A stretch of 64,000 nucleotides of DNA, from positions 372,001 through 436,000 of the forward strand of contig NZ_CP063164.1 of assembly GCF_014931715.1 (NCBI RefSeq), given 5' to 3'. The DNA comes from Sulfurovum indicum. Lineage in GTDB: Bacteria; Campylobacterota; Campylobacteria; Campylobacterales; Sulfurovaceae. The position numbers were made by a program, and so were the translations under genes. The notes beneath the pieces were generated by a model. The model made no database searches and was not told where the DNA came from. It saw nothing but the letters and a program-made list of their open reading frames with translations. How positions within the stretch are numbered: the stretch's first letter is position 1; every line of letters starts with the position of its first letter. This document shows, in pieces, positions 9,343 to 17,644 of the stretch.

Positions 9343-9477
9343 ATGATAAATAACGTTGATAAGCGACAGGTCACACAAATACTTTGCCGAAGATATCGTA
9401 GTGTATACCTTCAGTTGGAGTCCGGTGTGAACGTACTCAAAAAGACTTCGCTTCTTTGGCGTTATAACAAGGAGTAG
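9343..9477 (+). CDS. Possible 44-residue basic protein of unknown function
   Basis: An ATG one base after the lysA stop opens 44 codons, ending two bases before the pheA ATG. The predicted protein is basic and starts MINNVDKRQVTQILCRRYRS. I do not recognise it. Its tight fit between lysA and pheA argues for a real gene, but there is only a weak purine-rich ribosome-binding site inside lysA and nothing in the composition proves coding. It may simply be a leader. Confidence 0.35.
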   Translation: MINNVDKRQVTQILCRRYRSVYLQLESGVNVLKKTSLLWRYNKE

Positions 9478-9479
9478 GT

Positions 9480-10538
9480 ATGACACTGGATGAGTTACGA
9501 GAGAAAATAGACCATATTGACGATACACTGCTTAAACTATATAATGAACGTATGGAACTGGTGCACCAGGTGGGTGAACTGAAAAATACTACCGGTGCAC
9601 CCATTTATCGTCCTGAACGTGAGCAGGAGATATTGAAGCGTCTTAAAGAACACAATCACGGAAAGCTTACTGATGAAGCGATAGATGCTCTATTCCTGGA
9701 AATGTTTGCCGTTGCACGTAATCTTGAACGTCCTGAAGCCATTGCCTATCTTGGACCGGAAGCAAGTTTTACCCATCAGGCAGCAGAGAGCAAGTTTGGT
9801 GCAATGAGTGTCTATTTCCCCGTTGCGACTATCAAAGGAGTATTTCGTGAAGTCAGTAATGGTAAGGCTAAATTCGGTGTTGTGCCTATAGAGAACAGTT
9901 CCAACGGTATTGTGAGTGATACGATCAACTGCCTGAATGACTATGACTTGAAGATTATTGCCGAGGTGGTTGTGGAAATTCACCATGTGCTTGCAACTGA
10001 GGCAGAGAATATAAAGGATATTGAGCGTATCTATTCCAAAGATATCGCTTTTGGGCAGTGTCAGAATTTTTTGAGTGACTTCGGTTTTGACGAGGTTGAA
10101 CAGATTCCTGTGGAGTCTACAGCAAAAGCGGCTAAACTGGCGGCGGAGGATCCTCAGAGTGCAGCGATCTGTTCTGCCGTTGCAGCCAAGATCTATAACC
10201 TCCCGGTCCTTTTTGAGAATATTGAAGATAACCAGAATAATAGAACACGATTTTTTATTGTCAGCGATTTTGAGAATGCACCAAGCGGCAATGACAAGAC
10301 ATCACTTTTGGTAAAATTGCCGAACAAGCCGGGTTCACTGGTTGAATTTCTTAATGATTTTGAAGCGGCGAATATTAATCTGACAAAGATAAAATCACAT
10401 ATTGTCGAAGGCGTATCGGTCTTTTTCATAGAGTTTAACGGGCATAAAGATGACCCAAAGATCAAAGAGATCATCCAAAAGCATAAAGATGTGATCAAGG
10501 TACTCGGTTCTTATGTCAAGGAGACGGATGATATCTGA
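9480..10538 (+). CDS. pheA: Bifunctional chorismate mutase/prephenate dehydratase
   Basis: The P-protein converts chorismate to prephenate and then phenylpyruvate for phenylalanine. The 352 residues comprise an AroQ chorismate mutase helix bundle (1 to about 88), a prephenate dehydratase domain starting at AYLGPEASFTH with the TRF motif in NNRTRFFIV, and a C-terminal ACT domain (about 275-350). The allosteric GALV motif reads GSLV (285-288). The ESRP motif reads KSHI (305-308), so phenylalanine feedback may be changed. AAGGAG precedes the ATG. The tyrosine-branch gene tyrA is at 36.5 kb. Confidence 0.95.
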   Translation: MTLDELREKIDHIDDTLLKLYNERMELVHQVGELKNTTGAPIYRPEREQEILKRLKEHNHGKLTDEAIDALFLEMFAVARNLERPEAIAYLGPEASFTHQAAESKFGAMSVYFPVATIKGVFREVSNGKAKFGVVPIENSSNGIVSDTINCLNDYDLKIIAEVVVEIHHVLATEAENIKDIERIYSKDIAFGQCQNFLSDFGFDEVEQIPVESTAKAAKLAAEDPQSAAICSAVAAKIYNLPVLFENIEDNQNNRTRFFIVSDFENAPSGNDKTSLLVKLPNKPGSLVEFLNDFEAANINLTKIKSHIVEGVSVFFIEFNGHKDDPKIKEIIQKHKDVIKVLGSYVKETDDI

Positions 10539-10624
10539 TCAATGCTGTTGCATTTGTTCAGTGGGAGAAAGGAATGCAGAAAGTCTCAGTTTGCTTTTCT
10601 CTGCAAGGTTTTTATTTAATGTAA

Positions 10625-10642
10625 GATGGGACTTCTCCCATC
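10625..10642 (+). promoter_or_regulatory. Hairpin in the hisC leader
   Basis: GATGGGA and TCCCATC form a 7-bp stem with a CTTC loop in the 119-bp gap before hisC, about 15 bp before its ATG. There is no following T run, so it is more likely a leader structure than a terminator. The preceding 80 bp hold no other clear signal. Confidence 0.4.
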
Positions 10643-10657
10643 ATCTGAAGGATAGTA

Positions 10658-11752
10658 ATGAAGTTCAATAAAGTGTTAGAGAGTATTAAAACTTATGAAG
10701 CAGGAAAGCCTATCGAACTGGTGGTGCGTGAGTTCGGTATTTCCCCTGAAGAGGTGGTCAAACTGGCGTCCAATGAGAACCCTATAGGTACAAGTCCTGC
10801 TGTAGCAGAGGTCATTAGAAAAAATGCAGACAAAGCACACCTCTATCCTGATGACAGTATGTTTGAACTGAAAGAAGTACTTTCCCGAAAGTTTAGTGTA
10901 GAAGATGAGAATATTATCATTGGTGCGGGATCAGATCAGGTATTGGAGTTTATTTCCAGGGCGCTGCTGAATGAGAACGAGTCGGTCTTGATGTCGGCAG
11001 TAACCTTTGCAATGTATGAGATCTATGCCAGACAAATGGGTGCAAAGATTGTAAGAACACCGAGTTATGAGCACAAAGCTGATGAGTTTCTTGATGCTTA
11101 TAATGAATATAAACCAAAGATCGTTTATATCTGCACACCCAATAATCCGACCGGAGATGCAACCGGCAAAGAAGAGGTATTGCGAATCATAGAAGCGATC
11201 GACAATGATACGCTGGTAGTGGTTGATGGTGCCTATATGGAGTATGCGGCAGCAAAAGATACAAAATATGCTATTACACCAAACGATCTTTTAGGTTATG
11301 AAAATGTTATCTATCTTGGTACCTTTTCAAAAGCATACGGGCTTGGAGGTATGCGTGTAGGATACGGGATCGCACAGAGAGACTTGATCAAAGAGCTTTA
11401 CAAGATGCGTCCGCCGTTTAACATCACGACACTTTCACTGGCTGCAGCGATCGAAGCGGCAAAAGATAATACTTTCGTAAAAGAATCCATTGCGCTGCAT
11501 CAGGAGCAGATCAAGCGTTATGAAACCTTTGCCCGAGAGAATGGGTTTACATATATAGACAGTTATACCAACTTTATCACCTATCTGTTCCCGGATTCGA
11601 TGAATTCTACAGATATCTCTGATATGCTGTTAAAGCGGGGGGTGATCATCCGAAACCTGGCCTCTTATGGAATGAATGCTGTACGGATTACTATCGGAAC
11701 GGAGCGTCAGAACGACATCTTCTTCAAACATTTTGCAGAGGTTATTGCTTGA
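10658..11752 (+). CDS. hisC: Histidinol-phosphate aminotransferase
   Basis: HisC is a PLP aminotransferase converting imidazole acetol phosphate to histidinol phosphate. The 364-residue protein has the aspartate-aminotransferase fold signatures [10 protein letters not shown] near residues 32-41, CTPNNPTGD, and the Schiff-base lysine K225 in [16 protein letters not shown]. The family is promiscuous, and in organisms without a separate TyrB a HisC-like enzyme can also transaminate aromatic keto acids; its position just after pheA makes that plausible. AAGGAT lies upstream. It overlaps the small downstream ORF by 4 bp. Confidence 0.92.
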   Translation: MKFNKVLESIKTYEAGKPIELVVREFGISPEEVVKLASNENPIGTSPAVAEVIRKNADKAHLYPDDSMFELKEVLSRKFSVEDENIIIGAGSDQVLEFISRALLNENESVLMSAVTFAMYEIYARQMGAKIVRTPSYEHKADEFLDAYNEYKPKIVYICTPNNPTGDATGKEEVLRIIEAIDNDTLVVVDGAYMEYAAAKDTKYAITPNDLLGYENVIYLGTFSKAYGLGGMRVGYGIAQRDLIKELYKMRPPFNITTLSLAAAIEAAKDNTFVKESIALHQEQIKRYETFARENGFTYIDSYTNFITYLFPDSMNSTDISDMLLKRGVIIRNLASYGMNAVRITIGTERQNDIFFKHFAEVIA

Positions 11753-11961
11753 AACGTGTTGAGGTGGTCAAGGCAGGTGAGGTAAAGACCGAACCATTTG
11801 TACTGGAAGATTTCATCGAAGCTAAAGTTAAACCTGTTACTATGGAAAAAATAACAAAAAAGCGATTGAAAGAGACAGCAAAAGAGCTAGGGCTTTCGTA
11901 TGATGATGAGAAGCTTGTCTTTGCCAAGAAGATATTGATGTATTATATGACTAAGCAATAG
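11749..11961 (+). CDS. Conserved-looking 70-residue hypothetical protein
   Basis: A frame with TTG start at 11749 overlaps the hisC stop by 4 bp and ends 10 bp before dxs. The protein starts (M)[11 protein letters not shown] and is charged. The second half ([14 protein letters not shown] onward) looks like a helical segment of the kind found in small DNA- or protein-binding folds. I do not recognise the family. Overlap with hisC and close spacing to dxs support a real gene in the operon. A GTG five codons further in is an alternative start. Confidence 0.6.
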   Translation: MKRVEVVKAGEVKTEPFVLEDFIEAKVKPVTMEKITKKRLKETAKELGLSYDDEKLVFAKKILMYYMTKQ

Positions 11962-11971
11962 AGAGAAAATA

Positions 11972-13774
11972 ATGGATATTAAAGACTATACGGTTGAAGA
12001 GCTTGAAGTACTGGCACAGAAGATAAGAGACCGCATACTTGCAACGGTAAGTAAAAATGGCGGACACTTGAGTTCAACAATGGGTGCAACTGATCTGATT
12101 GTAGCGATGCACAAGGTCTTTGATGTAAACAAAGACCCGTTTATTTTTGATGTCAGTCATCAGGCTTACGCACATAAACTTCTGACCGATCGATGGGAGA
12201 CTTTTGATACATTACGTCAGTTTGGAGGGATCAGCGGGTATACCAAACCCAAAGAGTCTTCATATGATTATTATGTAGCAGGGCACAGTTCCACTTCCAT
12301 TTCATTGGCAGTTGGAGCAGCCAAAGCGATCGCACTCAAAGGAGAGGAGCGCATTCCGGTAGCATTTATCGGTGATGGAAGTATGAGTGCAGGGATGGTC
12401 TATGAGGCACTTAATGAATTGGGGGATCGTAAGTATCCTGTGGTGATCATTCTTAATGACAATGAGATGAGTATTGCCAAACCGATCGGTGCAATATCCA
12501 AACTGCTGTCACAGACGATGGCTGGTTCTTTCTATCAGAAGTTCAAGGGAAAAGTGGAGAAGGTACTGGACCATTTTCCCGAAGGTGCGACCTATATGGC
12601 TAAGCGCTTTGAAGAGTCTTTTAAGCTGATCACTCCAGGTATTCTTTTTGAAGAGATGGGTATAGAATATATTGGTCCGGTGGACGGACATGATATCTCT
12701 TCACTGGTTGAAACGATGGAAGTAGCAAAGCAGTTTGGCAAGCCGGTAATCATACATGCCCAGACAACCAAAGGTAAAGGATATGAGATCGCAGAGGGAA
12801 CCAAAGAGCATTGGCATGGTGTTGGTGCATTTGATCCGGAAACCGGTAAAGCATATAAAAAAAGCAGTGCCAAATCTGCGACACAGATTTTTTCGGAAAC
12901 ACTGGTTTCTATGGCAGATGAAGATGAAAAGATCGTAGGAGTGACTGCTGCAATGCCAAGCGGTACGGGACTTAGTGCCGCCATGGAGAAGTATCCTGAA
13001 CGCTTTTGGGATGTTGCCATTGCCGAGCAGCATGCAGTAACCTCCATGGGACCATTGGCAAAAGAGGGATTTAAACCTTTCTGTGCCATCTATTCTACTT
13101 TTTTGCAAAGAGGGTATGACCAGGTGATCCATGATATTGCTTTGATGGACTTGGGTGTGGCATTTGCTCTGGATCGTGCAGGAATCGTAGGAGAAGACGG
13201 AGAGACGCATCAGGGAGTTTTTGATATCTCTTATCTGAGAGCTATCCCCAATATGACGCTTTTAGCACCGTATAATGAAACAACAATGAAACTGGCAATG
13301 GCGTTTGCCAAAGAGTATGATCATCCGTGTGCCTTCAGGTACCCAAGAGGATCCTTCCTCGCTGAGGATTGCCAGTGCCCTGCTTTTGAACTTGGTAAGT
13401 CTGTACTGCTTCAAGAAGGGGAGGAGATCCTTTTTATCGGGTATGGTAACGGTGTAGGAAGAGCAGAACAGACTGCGGCTTTATTGGAGAAAAAGGTGGC
13501 AATACTTGACCTTCGCTTTGTCAAGCCCTTGGATGAAACAATGCTTGAATCGTTGAGTAAACGTTATAAGCAATGGTATGTTTTCTCAGACTCCGCAAAG
13601 CGTGGAGGTGTAGGTTCTGCGATTCTGGAATTTCTGAACGGAAAAGGGATCAGTGATATATCGTTAACTTCATTTGAGTATGATGACGCTTTCATTACCC
13701 ATGGGAATACTAAGCTGGTAGAAGAGAGTCTTGGATTGTTGCCTGAACAACTGGCCGAACGGGTAAAAAATTAA
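11972..13774 (+). CDS. dxs: 1-deoxy-D-xylulose-5-phosphate synthase
   Basis: DXS condenses pyruvate and glyceraldehyde 3-phosphate in the first step of the MEP isoprenoid pathway and supplies precursors for thiamine and pyridoxal. The 600-residue protein has the TPP-binding motif starting GDGS at about residue 134 and ending ILNDNEMSI. A central pyrimidine domain contains VAIAEQHAVT with the catalytic Glu, and a C-terminal transketolase domain follows. AGAGAAAA precedes the ATG. It closes the hisC-small ORF-dxs run; a strong hairpin follows its stop. Confidence 0.95.
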   Translation: MDIKDYTVEELEVLAQKIRDRILATVSKNGGHLSSTMGATDLIVAMHKVFDVNKDPFIFDVSHQAYAHKLLTDRWETFDTLRQFGGISGYTKPKESSYDYYVAGHSSTSISLAVGAAKAIALKGEERIPVAFIGDGSMSAGMVYEALNELGDRKYPVVIILNDNEMSIAKPIGAISKLLSQTMAGSFYQKFKGKVEKVLDHFPEGATYMAKRFEESFKLITPGILFEEMGIEYIGPVDGHDISSLVETMEVAKQFGKPVIIHAQTTKGKGYEIAEGTKEHWHGVGAFDPETGKAYKKSSAKSATQIFSETLVSMADEDEKIVGVTAAMPSGTGLSAAMEKYPERFWDVAIAEQHAVTSMGPLAKEGFKPFCAIYSTFLQRGYDQVIHDIALMDLGVAFALDRAGIVGEDGETHQGVFDISYLRAIPNMTLLAPYNETTMKLAMAFAKEYDHPCAFRYPRGSFLAEDCQCPAFELGKSVLLQEGEEILFIGYGNGVGRAEQTAALLEKKVAILDLRFVKPLDETMLESLSKRYKQWYVFSDSAKRGGVGSAILEFLNGKGISDISLTSFEYDDAFITHGNTKLVEESLGLLPEQLAERVKN

Positions 13775-13800
13775 CAGTTAAAAACTAAAGAAGATTGTAA

Positions 13801-13819
13801 GGTGCATTTTTAATGCACC
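13801..13819 (+). terminator. Stem-loop after dxs
   Basis: GGTGCATT and AATGCACC form a perfect 8-bp stem with a TTT loop, 26 bp after the dxs stop. There is no long T run, so termination efficiency is uncertain. It stands at the head of a cluster of inverted repeats before metK. Confidence 0.5.
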
Positions 13820-13820
13820 G

Positions 13821-13892
13821 GTTCAAGTGTTGAACTTAATAAAGTGATAGTTTATCTTTTTATTAAGTTCAGTGACAGTGGACGAACTTAAT
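13821..13892 (+). promoter_or_regulatory. Nested inverted repeats before metK
   Basis: GTTCAA/TTGAAC (13821-13835) is a 6-bp inverted repeat. It runs directly into GAACTTAATAAA (13832-13843), which pairs perfectly with TTTATTAAGTTC (13859-13870). A third GAACTTAAT occurs at 13884-13892, just before the metK ribosome-binding site. The 12-bp stem has a 15-base loop. The three copies of the same box suggest either an operator or two mutually exclusive RNA folds. It does not resemble the SAM-I to SAM-IV or SAH riboswitch cores that I know. Confidence 0.55.
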
Positions 13893-13909
13893 ATTTAAAA
13901 GGATTAAAA

Positions 13910-15070
13910 ATGGCTAACGAATACATTTTTACCAGTGAGTCAGTAACCGAAGGGCATCCTGACAAGATGGCAGACCAGATCTCAGATGCGATCCTGGACT
14001 ACATCATTAAAGAGGACCGCAATGCCAGAGTGGCATGTGAAACGTTACTGAGCAATGGTTTTTGTGTTATTGCAGGAGAATTAAAGACAACAGCATATGC
14101 GCCAATGCAGGAAATTGCACGTGAAGTGGTAAGAGATATCGGTTATACCGATGCATCTTACGGGTTTGACTATCGCTCAGCCGGTGTATTGAACGGAATT
14201 GGAGAACAGTCGCCGGATATCAATCAGGGAGTTGACCAGGCAGATGGTGAGATTGGTGCAGGTGATCAGGGACTGATGTTCGGATATGCCTGTAAAGAGA
14301 CACCTGAACTGATGCCTCTTCCTATCTCATTGGCACACAAGATCACAGCCAAGTTGGCTGAAGTAAGAAAAAACGGAACTGTTCCTTTTCTCCGTCCCGA
14401 CGGAAAAGCACAGGTCTCAGTAAAATATGTTGATGGGAAACCGGTCGGTGTTGATACGGTCGTTGTCTCTACCCAGCATCATGACAATGTCTCGCTGGCA
14501 CAGGTGCAAAAGGCAGTACGCCAAGAGGTTATTACCCCTGTACTTGAAGCATATGATATGCTTAGTGATGAGATCACCTACCATATTAATCCGACAGGCC
14601 GTTTTGTTATCGGTGGTCCTCAGGGTGATGCCGGTTTGACAGGAAGAAAGATTATAGTTGACACCTATGGGGGGTCATGTCCGCATGGTGGAGGTGCTTT
14701 CTCAGGAAAGGATCCAACAAAAGTAGACCGCTCTGCAGCCTATGCAGCACGCCACGTGGCTAAAAATCTTGTGGCTGCAGGTGCCTGTGAAAAAGCGACA
14801 CTGCAGATCGCTTATGCAATCGGTGTAGCTGAGCCGGTCTCTATTTATGTCGATACCCATGGTACTTCCAATATAGAGGAAGAAAAGATTATTGCATGTG
14901 TCAAAGAGTTATTCGACCTGACACCAAAAGGGATCATGGATTCTCTCGATCTGTTACGTCCGATCTATCGAAAAACAGCGGCCTATGGACACTTTGGTAG
15001 AGAAGAAGAGGATTTCAGCTGGGAAAAATTGGATAGGGTAGATGAGATTAGAACCTATTTAGGGATATAA
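13910..15070 (+). CDS. metK: S-adenosylmethionine synthetase
   Basis: MetK forms S-adenosylmethionine from ATP and methionine. The 386-residue protein has the conserved [18 protein letters not shown] start, the [12 protein letters not shown] hexapeptide region near residue 118, and the C-terminal [19 protein letters not shown] loop. AAAGGA is placed eight bases before the ATG. The gene is monocistronic by position: inverted repeats lie upstream and a separate promoter lies before the ferredoxin gene downstream. Confidence 0.97.
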   Translation: MANEYIFTSESVTEGHPDKMADQISDAILDYIIKEDRNARVACETLLSNGFCVIAGELKTTAYAPMQEIAREVVRDIGYTDASYGFDYRSAGVLNGIGEQSPDINQGVDQADGEIGAGDQGLMFGYACKETPELMPLPISLAHKITAKLAEVRKNGTVPFLRPDGKAQVSVKYVDGKPVGVDTVVVSTQHHDNVSLAQVQKAVRQEVITPVLEAYDMLSDEITYHINPTGRFVIGGPQGDAGLTGRKIIVDTYGGSCPHGGGAFSGKDPTKVDRSAAYAARHVAKNLVAAGACEKATLQIAYAIGVAEPVSIYVDTHGTSNIEEEKIIACVKELFDLTPKGIMDSLDLLRPIYRKTAAYGHFGREEEDFSWEKLDRVDEIRTYLGI

Positions 15071-15097
15071 TTAAAGAATAATTTAAATAAGTTTTGC

Positions 15098-15103
15098 TAT
15101 AGT
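15098..15103 (+). promoter_or_regulatory. Extended -10 box for ferredoxin gene
   Basis: TTTTGC immediately followed by TATAGT lies 28 bp before the ferredoxin ATG. Confidence 0.45.
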
Positions 15104-15131
15104 TTGAGCATCTTACATAAAGGAGAAACAA

Positions 15132-15407
15132 ATGGCAGTAATTATTACAGATACTTGTATCAACTGTGCCGCTTGTATTGACGAATGTCCAGTAGAAGCG
15201 ATCGTTGATGAGGATGATAACCCAACAGGTGAGGAGATCTACTACGTATACCCAGACAAATGTGTTGAGTGTGTAGATTACTTTGAAGTTCCGGCATGTG
15301 CAGAAGCATGTCCTACTGAAGGATGTATCCAGTGGGATGATCCAGTAGAAGGAATGCCTGCGTCACCAAACAGAGGGGAAAAAGGTACGCCGGTAATCGA
15401 GGACTAA
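15132..15407 (+). CDS. 2[4Fe-4S] Alvin-type ferredoxin
   Basis: This 91-residue electron carrier has two [4Fe-4S] cluster motifs. The first is CxxCxxCxxxCP (CINCAACIDECP). The second is CVECVDYFEVPACAEACP, with an extended loop between its second and third cysteines. That extended second motif defines the Allochromatium vinosum (Alvin) type, whose clusters have unusually separated, very low potentials. A strong AAGGAG precedes the ATG. A second gene of the same type lies at 41.4 kb on the minus strand, so the organism has at least two paralogues. Confidence 0.92.
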   Translation: MAVIITDTCINCAACIDECPVEAIVDEDDNPTGEEIYYVYPDKCVECVDYFEVPACAEACPTEGCIQWDDPVEGMPASPNRGEKGTPVIED

Positions 15408-15424
15408 TTTCCATTTTACGTTAC

Positions 15425-15446
15425 GGTCGGGGCTTCCCGGCCGACC
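15425..15446 (+). terminator. GC-rich stem-loop after ferredoxin gene
   Basis: GGTCGG and CCGACC pair around a GC-rich centre, 18 bp after the ferredoxin stop, and a T/A-rich run follows. This is the most GC-rich spot in the intergenic region and probably a terminator. Confidence 0.55.
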
Positions 15447-15499
15447 TATCTATATTTCAAGAAAATCACCTTTTAATCAAAAATTAATATCTATTTAGA

Positions 15500-15505
15500 T
15501 ACAAT
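15500..15505 (+). promoter_or_regulatory. -10 box for ndk
   Basis: TACAAT in TTTAGATACAATTCC lies 50 bp before the ndk start, within a 148-bp intergenic region. Confidence 0.35.
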
Positions 15506-15555
15506 TCCGCCCGAATACTTCTCTGTGAAGTAAATTATCCCTTAGGAATATATGT

Positions 15556-15969
15556 ATGGAACAAACACTATCAATTATCAAACCAGATGCAGTAGCAAAA
15601 AATGTTGTAGGGCAGATTCTTGCACGTTTTGAAGCAGCCGGACTTAGAATTGCAGCAACAAAAAAGACTAGACTCTCAAGAGTAGATGCAGAAGCATTTT
15701 ATGCGGTTCACAAAGATCGTCCTTTCTTCAATGATCTTGTAGAATTCATGATCTCGGGACCGGTTGTGGTTTCTGTTCTTGAAGGTGAAAATGCAATGGC
15801 AAAGAACAGAGAGCTTATGGGAGCAACAAACCCTAAAGAAGCTGAACCGGGAACCATAAGAGCGGATTTTGCAGACAGCATTGATGCAAATGCAGTACAC
15901 GGAAGTGACTCTTTGGAAAATGCAGCAGTTGAGATCAGTTTCTTTTTTGCCCAAAGAGAAATACATTAA
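15556..15969 (+). CDS. ndk: Nucleoside diphosphate kinase
   Basis: Ndk balances nucleoside triphosphate pools by a ping-pong phosphohistidine mechanism. The 137-residue protein is the usual length. The active-site H115 sits in [12 protein letters not shown], and the N-terminal [10 protein letters not shown] and central [12 protein letters not shown] motifs are intact. AGGA lies eight bases before the ATG; an out-of-frame ATG at 15552 is ignored. It is followed by the yceD-rpmF-plsX-fabH group and may be its first gene. Confidence 0.96.
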   Translation: MEQTLSIIKPDAVAKNVVGQILARFEAAGLRIAATKKTRLSRVDAEAFYAVHKDRPFFNDLVEFMISGPVVVSVLEGENAMAKNRELMGATNPKEAEPGTIRADFADSIDANAVHGSDSLENAAVEISFFFAQREIH

Positions 15970-15981
15970 TTAAGAACGTTT

Positions 15982-16356
15982 TTGAAAATTCTTTTTGACA
16001 AAGTAGGTTCAACAGCAAAGCCTGTTGAACTGGATGTTCAGGGTGTGAAACTGACCGGAACACTACAAAAGAGCGGTTATCATCGTGTCTTGCTCAATGC
16101 CAAAATGGAGGGAAGTCTTCCTCTTATATGTGATCGCTGCGGTCAAGTATTTGACCAGGAGATCACAACACCGCTGAAGCTGACGCTCAGTGATCAGGTA
16201 TCTGAAGATAAAGATGATTTGGATATAATTGAGTTTTTAGATGGCGTTATCGATGTAACGTACATACTTGAAAGCGAAATTAATGCGATCGAAGGTGCAT
16301 TCCACTACTGTGACAATTGTGACGGAAGTGAAGAGACACTGGAAATAGAATATTAA
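15982..16356 (+). CDS. YceD/DUF177 family protein
   Basis: The 124-residue acidic protein belongs to the DUF177 (YceD/YlbN) family, which is almost always encoded immediately upstream of rpmF; in plants a relative has been linked to 23S rRNA accumulation. Visible landmarks are the LICDRCG cysteine pair at about residue 50 and a second CxxC (YCDNCD) near the C-terminus, which may bind metal. The TTG start at 15982 is the best available and has no strong ribosome-binding site. It lies 12 bp after ndk and 23 bp before rpmF. Confidence 0.85.
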   Translation: MKILFDKVGSTAKPVELDVQGVKLTGTLQKSGYHRVLLNAKMEGSLPLICDRCGQVFDQEITTPLKLTLSDQVSEDKDDLDIIEFLDGVIDVTYILESEINAIEGAFHYCDNCDGSEETLEIEY

Positions 16357-16379
16357 AACAACGAAGAAAAGGATGAACT

Positions 16380-16541
16380 ATGGCAGTACCTAAGAGACGT
16401 GTGAGCCACACAAGAGCAGCAAAAAGAAGAACACATTACAAATTGACACTTCCAATGCCGGTTAAAGATGCAGATGGAACATGGAGAATGCCTCACCACA
16501 TGAATATGACTACAGGTGAGTACAAAACAACAAAAGCGTAA
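16380..16541 (+). CDS. rpmF: 50S ribosomal protein bL32
   Basis: A 53-residue frame starts [20 protein letters not shown], the unmistakable N-terminus of bL32, and ends GEYKTTKA. The ribosome-binding AAAAGGA lies eight bases before the ATG. It has no cysteines, so it is the zinc-free form; the usual CxxC pair is absent. The position between yceD and plsX is the classic arrangement linking ribosome and fatty-acid/phospholipid genes. Confidence 0.96.
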   Translation: MAVPKRRVSHTRAAKRRTHYKLTLPMPVKDADGTWRMPHHMNMTTGEYKTTKA

Positions 16542-16546
16542 TCTGA

Positions 16547-17536
16547 ATGATAAAGATTGCGATTGACGCGATGGGTGGGGACTTTGGTCCTGAACCCATT
16601 ATTGAAGGTGTTGTCCAGGCACTTGAAGAGAAAAGTTTCCTTCCTGTTTTGGTGGGAGACAAAGAAGAAATTCTTTCACTCCTCCCCCAATACTACATTA
16701 ACAAAGTAGAGATTGTTGAAGCATCTGATGTGATCGATATGGCGGATCAGGCAACGAATGCCTTAAAGCGTAAGGACTCATCGATCTATAAAGCGGTTGA
16801 ACTGGTACGCAACAAAGAGGCTGATGCAGTTGTATCTGCCGGACACAGCGGTGCGACCATGACTCTGGCAACACTTCGGATAGGGCGCTTGCCGCATATT
16901 TCCAAACCGGCATTGGCGACATTGATGCCAAGTCTTGGAAACAACAAAACGCTTGTACTGGATGTTGGTGCAGTCACAGACTGTACACCTCAGAATCTCT
17001 ATGAGTTCGGTGCTATGGGTGAAGCATATGTAGAGAAGACACTGGATGTAAAAAATCCGCGTGTCGGACTGCTATCGAACGGTTCGGAAGAGACTAAAGG
17101 CAATGCACTCACCAAGGAGGCATTCAAGCTTTTGAAAGGTCTTCGAGGTTTTGTCGGAAATGTAGAAGGGAAAGACATTTTTAACGGTAATGTCGATGTG
17201 GTGGTATGTGACGGATTTACCGGAAACATTCTCCTCAAGACAAGTGAAGGTGTCGTAACCACAGTTTTTGCCCTGATGAAACAGTATATACGTAAATCCC
17301 TTCCTGCAAAGATCGGTGCATTGATGATGCGAAAGAAGGTGTTTGTCAATATGAAAAAAGAGGTTGACAAAGATGAATACGGCGGTGCTCCACTGCTTGG
17401 TATTAACGGATGTGCGATCATTTCCCATGGTGCATCAAATGCAAAAGCAATCAAGAACGCGATCTTTCAGGCAATACGCTTTACACAAACGGATGTCAAC
17501 AAAGAGATCGAGACACTTCTTACGGAAAATGCATAA
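16547..17536 (+). CDS. plsX: Phosphate acyltransferase PlsX
   Basis: PlsX converts acyl-ACP to acyl-phosphate for the PlsY acyltransferase, whose gene is at 42.9 kb. The 329-residue protein begins [14 protein letters not shown] and shows [12 protein letters not shown] and the [14 protein letters not shown] segment typical of the family. The ATG lies 5 bp after rpmF, so the two are cotranscribed. A hairpin with a T run right after the stop suggests partial termination before fabH. Confidence 0.95.
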   Translation: MIKIAIDAMGGDFGPEPIIEGVVQALEEKSFLPVLVGDKEEILSLLPQYYINKVEIVEASDVIDMADQATNALKRKDSSIYKAVELVRNKEADAVVSAGHSGATMTLATLRIGRLPHISKPALATLMPSLGNNKTLVLDVGAVTDCTPQNLYEFGAMGEAYVEKTLDVKNPRVGLLSNGSEETKGNALTKEAFKLLKGLRGFVGNVEGKDIFNGNVDVVVCDGFTGNILLKTSEGVVTTVFALMKQYIRKSLPAKIGALMMRKKVFVNMKKEVDKDEYGGAPLLGINGCAIISHGASNAKAIKNAIFQAIRFTQTDVNKEIETLLTENA

Positions 17537-17538
17537 AC

Positions 17539-17558
17539 AAGGGGCTTTTTGCCCTTTT
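17539..17558 (+). terminator. Rho-independent terminator after plsX
   Basis: AAGGGGC and GCCCTTT form a 7-bp stem (one G-T pair) with a TTTTT loop, followed by a further T. It starts two bases after the plsX stop. Confidence 0.65.
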
Positions 17559-17608
17559 GCATCATACTTTTATTCTCCGTTTTCTCCTCAAATCTTAGAA
17601 ACTTATGG

Positions 17609-17614
17609 TAAAAT
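17609..17614 (+). promoter_or_regulatory. -10 box for fabH
   Basis: TAAAAT in ATGGTAAAATAGAG lies 30 bp before the fabH ATG and just downstream of the plsX terminator. Confidence 0.45.
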
Positions 17615-17644
17615 AGAGTCTGAATTTACGGCTCAAGGATAACG

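Noticed and set aside
12592-13089. Minus-strand frame of 165 codons opposite dxs
   Set aside because: Shadow of dxs; no start signal and no family resemblance.
13775-13909. SAM riboswitch before metK
   Set aside because: The region has paired boxes, but I could not find the conserved core of SAM-I, SAM-II or SAM-IV; kept as an unassigned structure instead.
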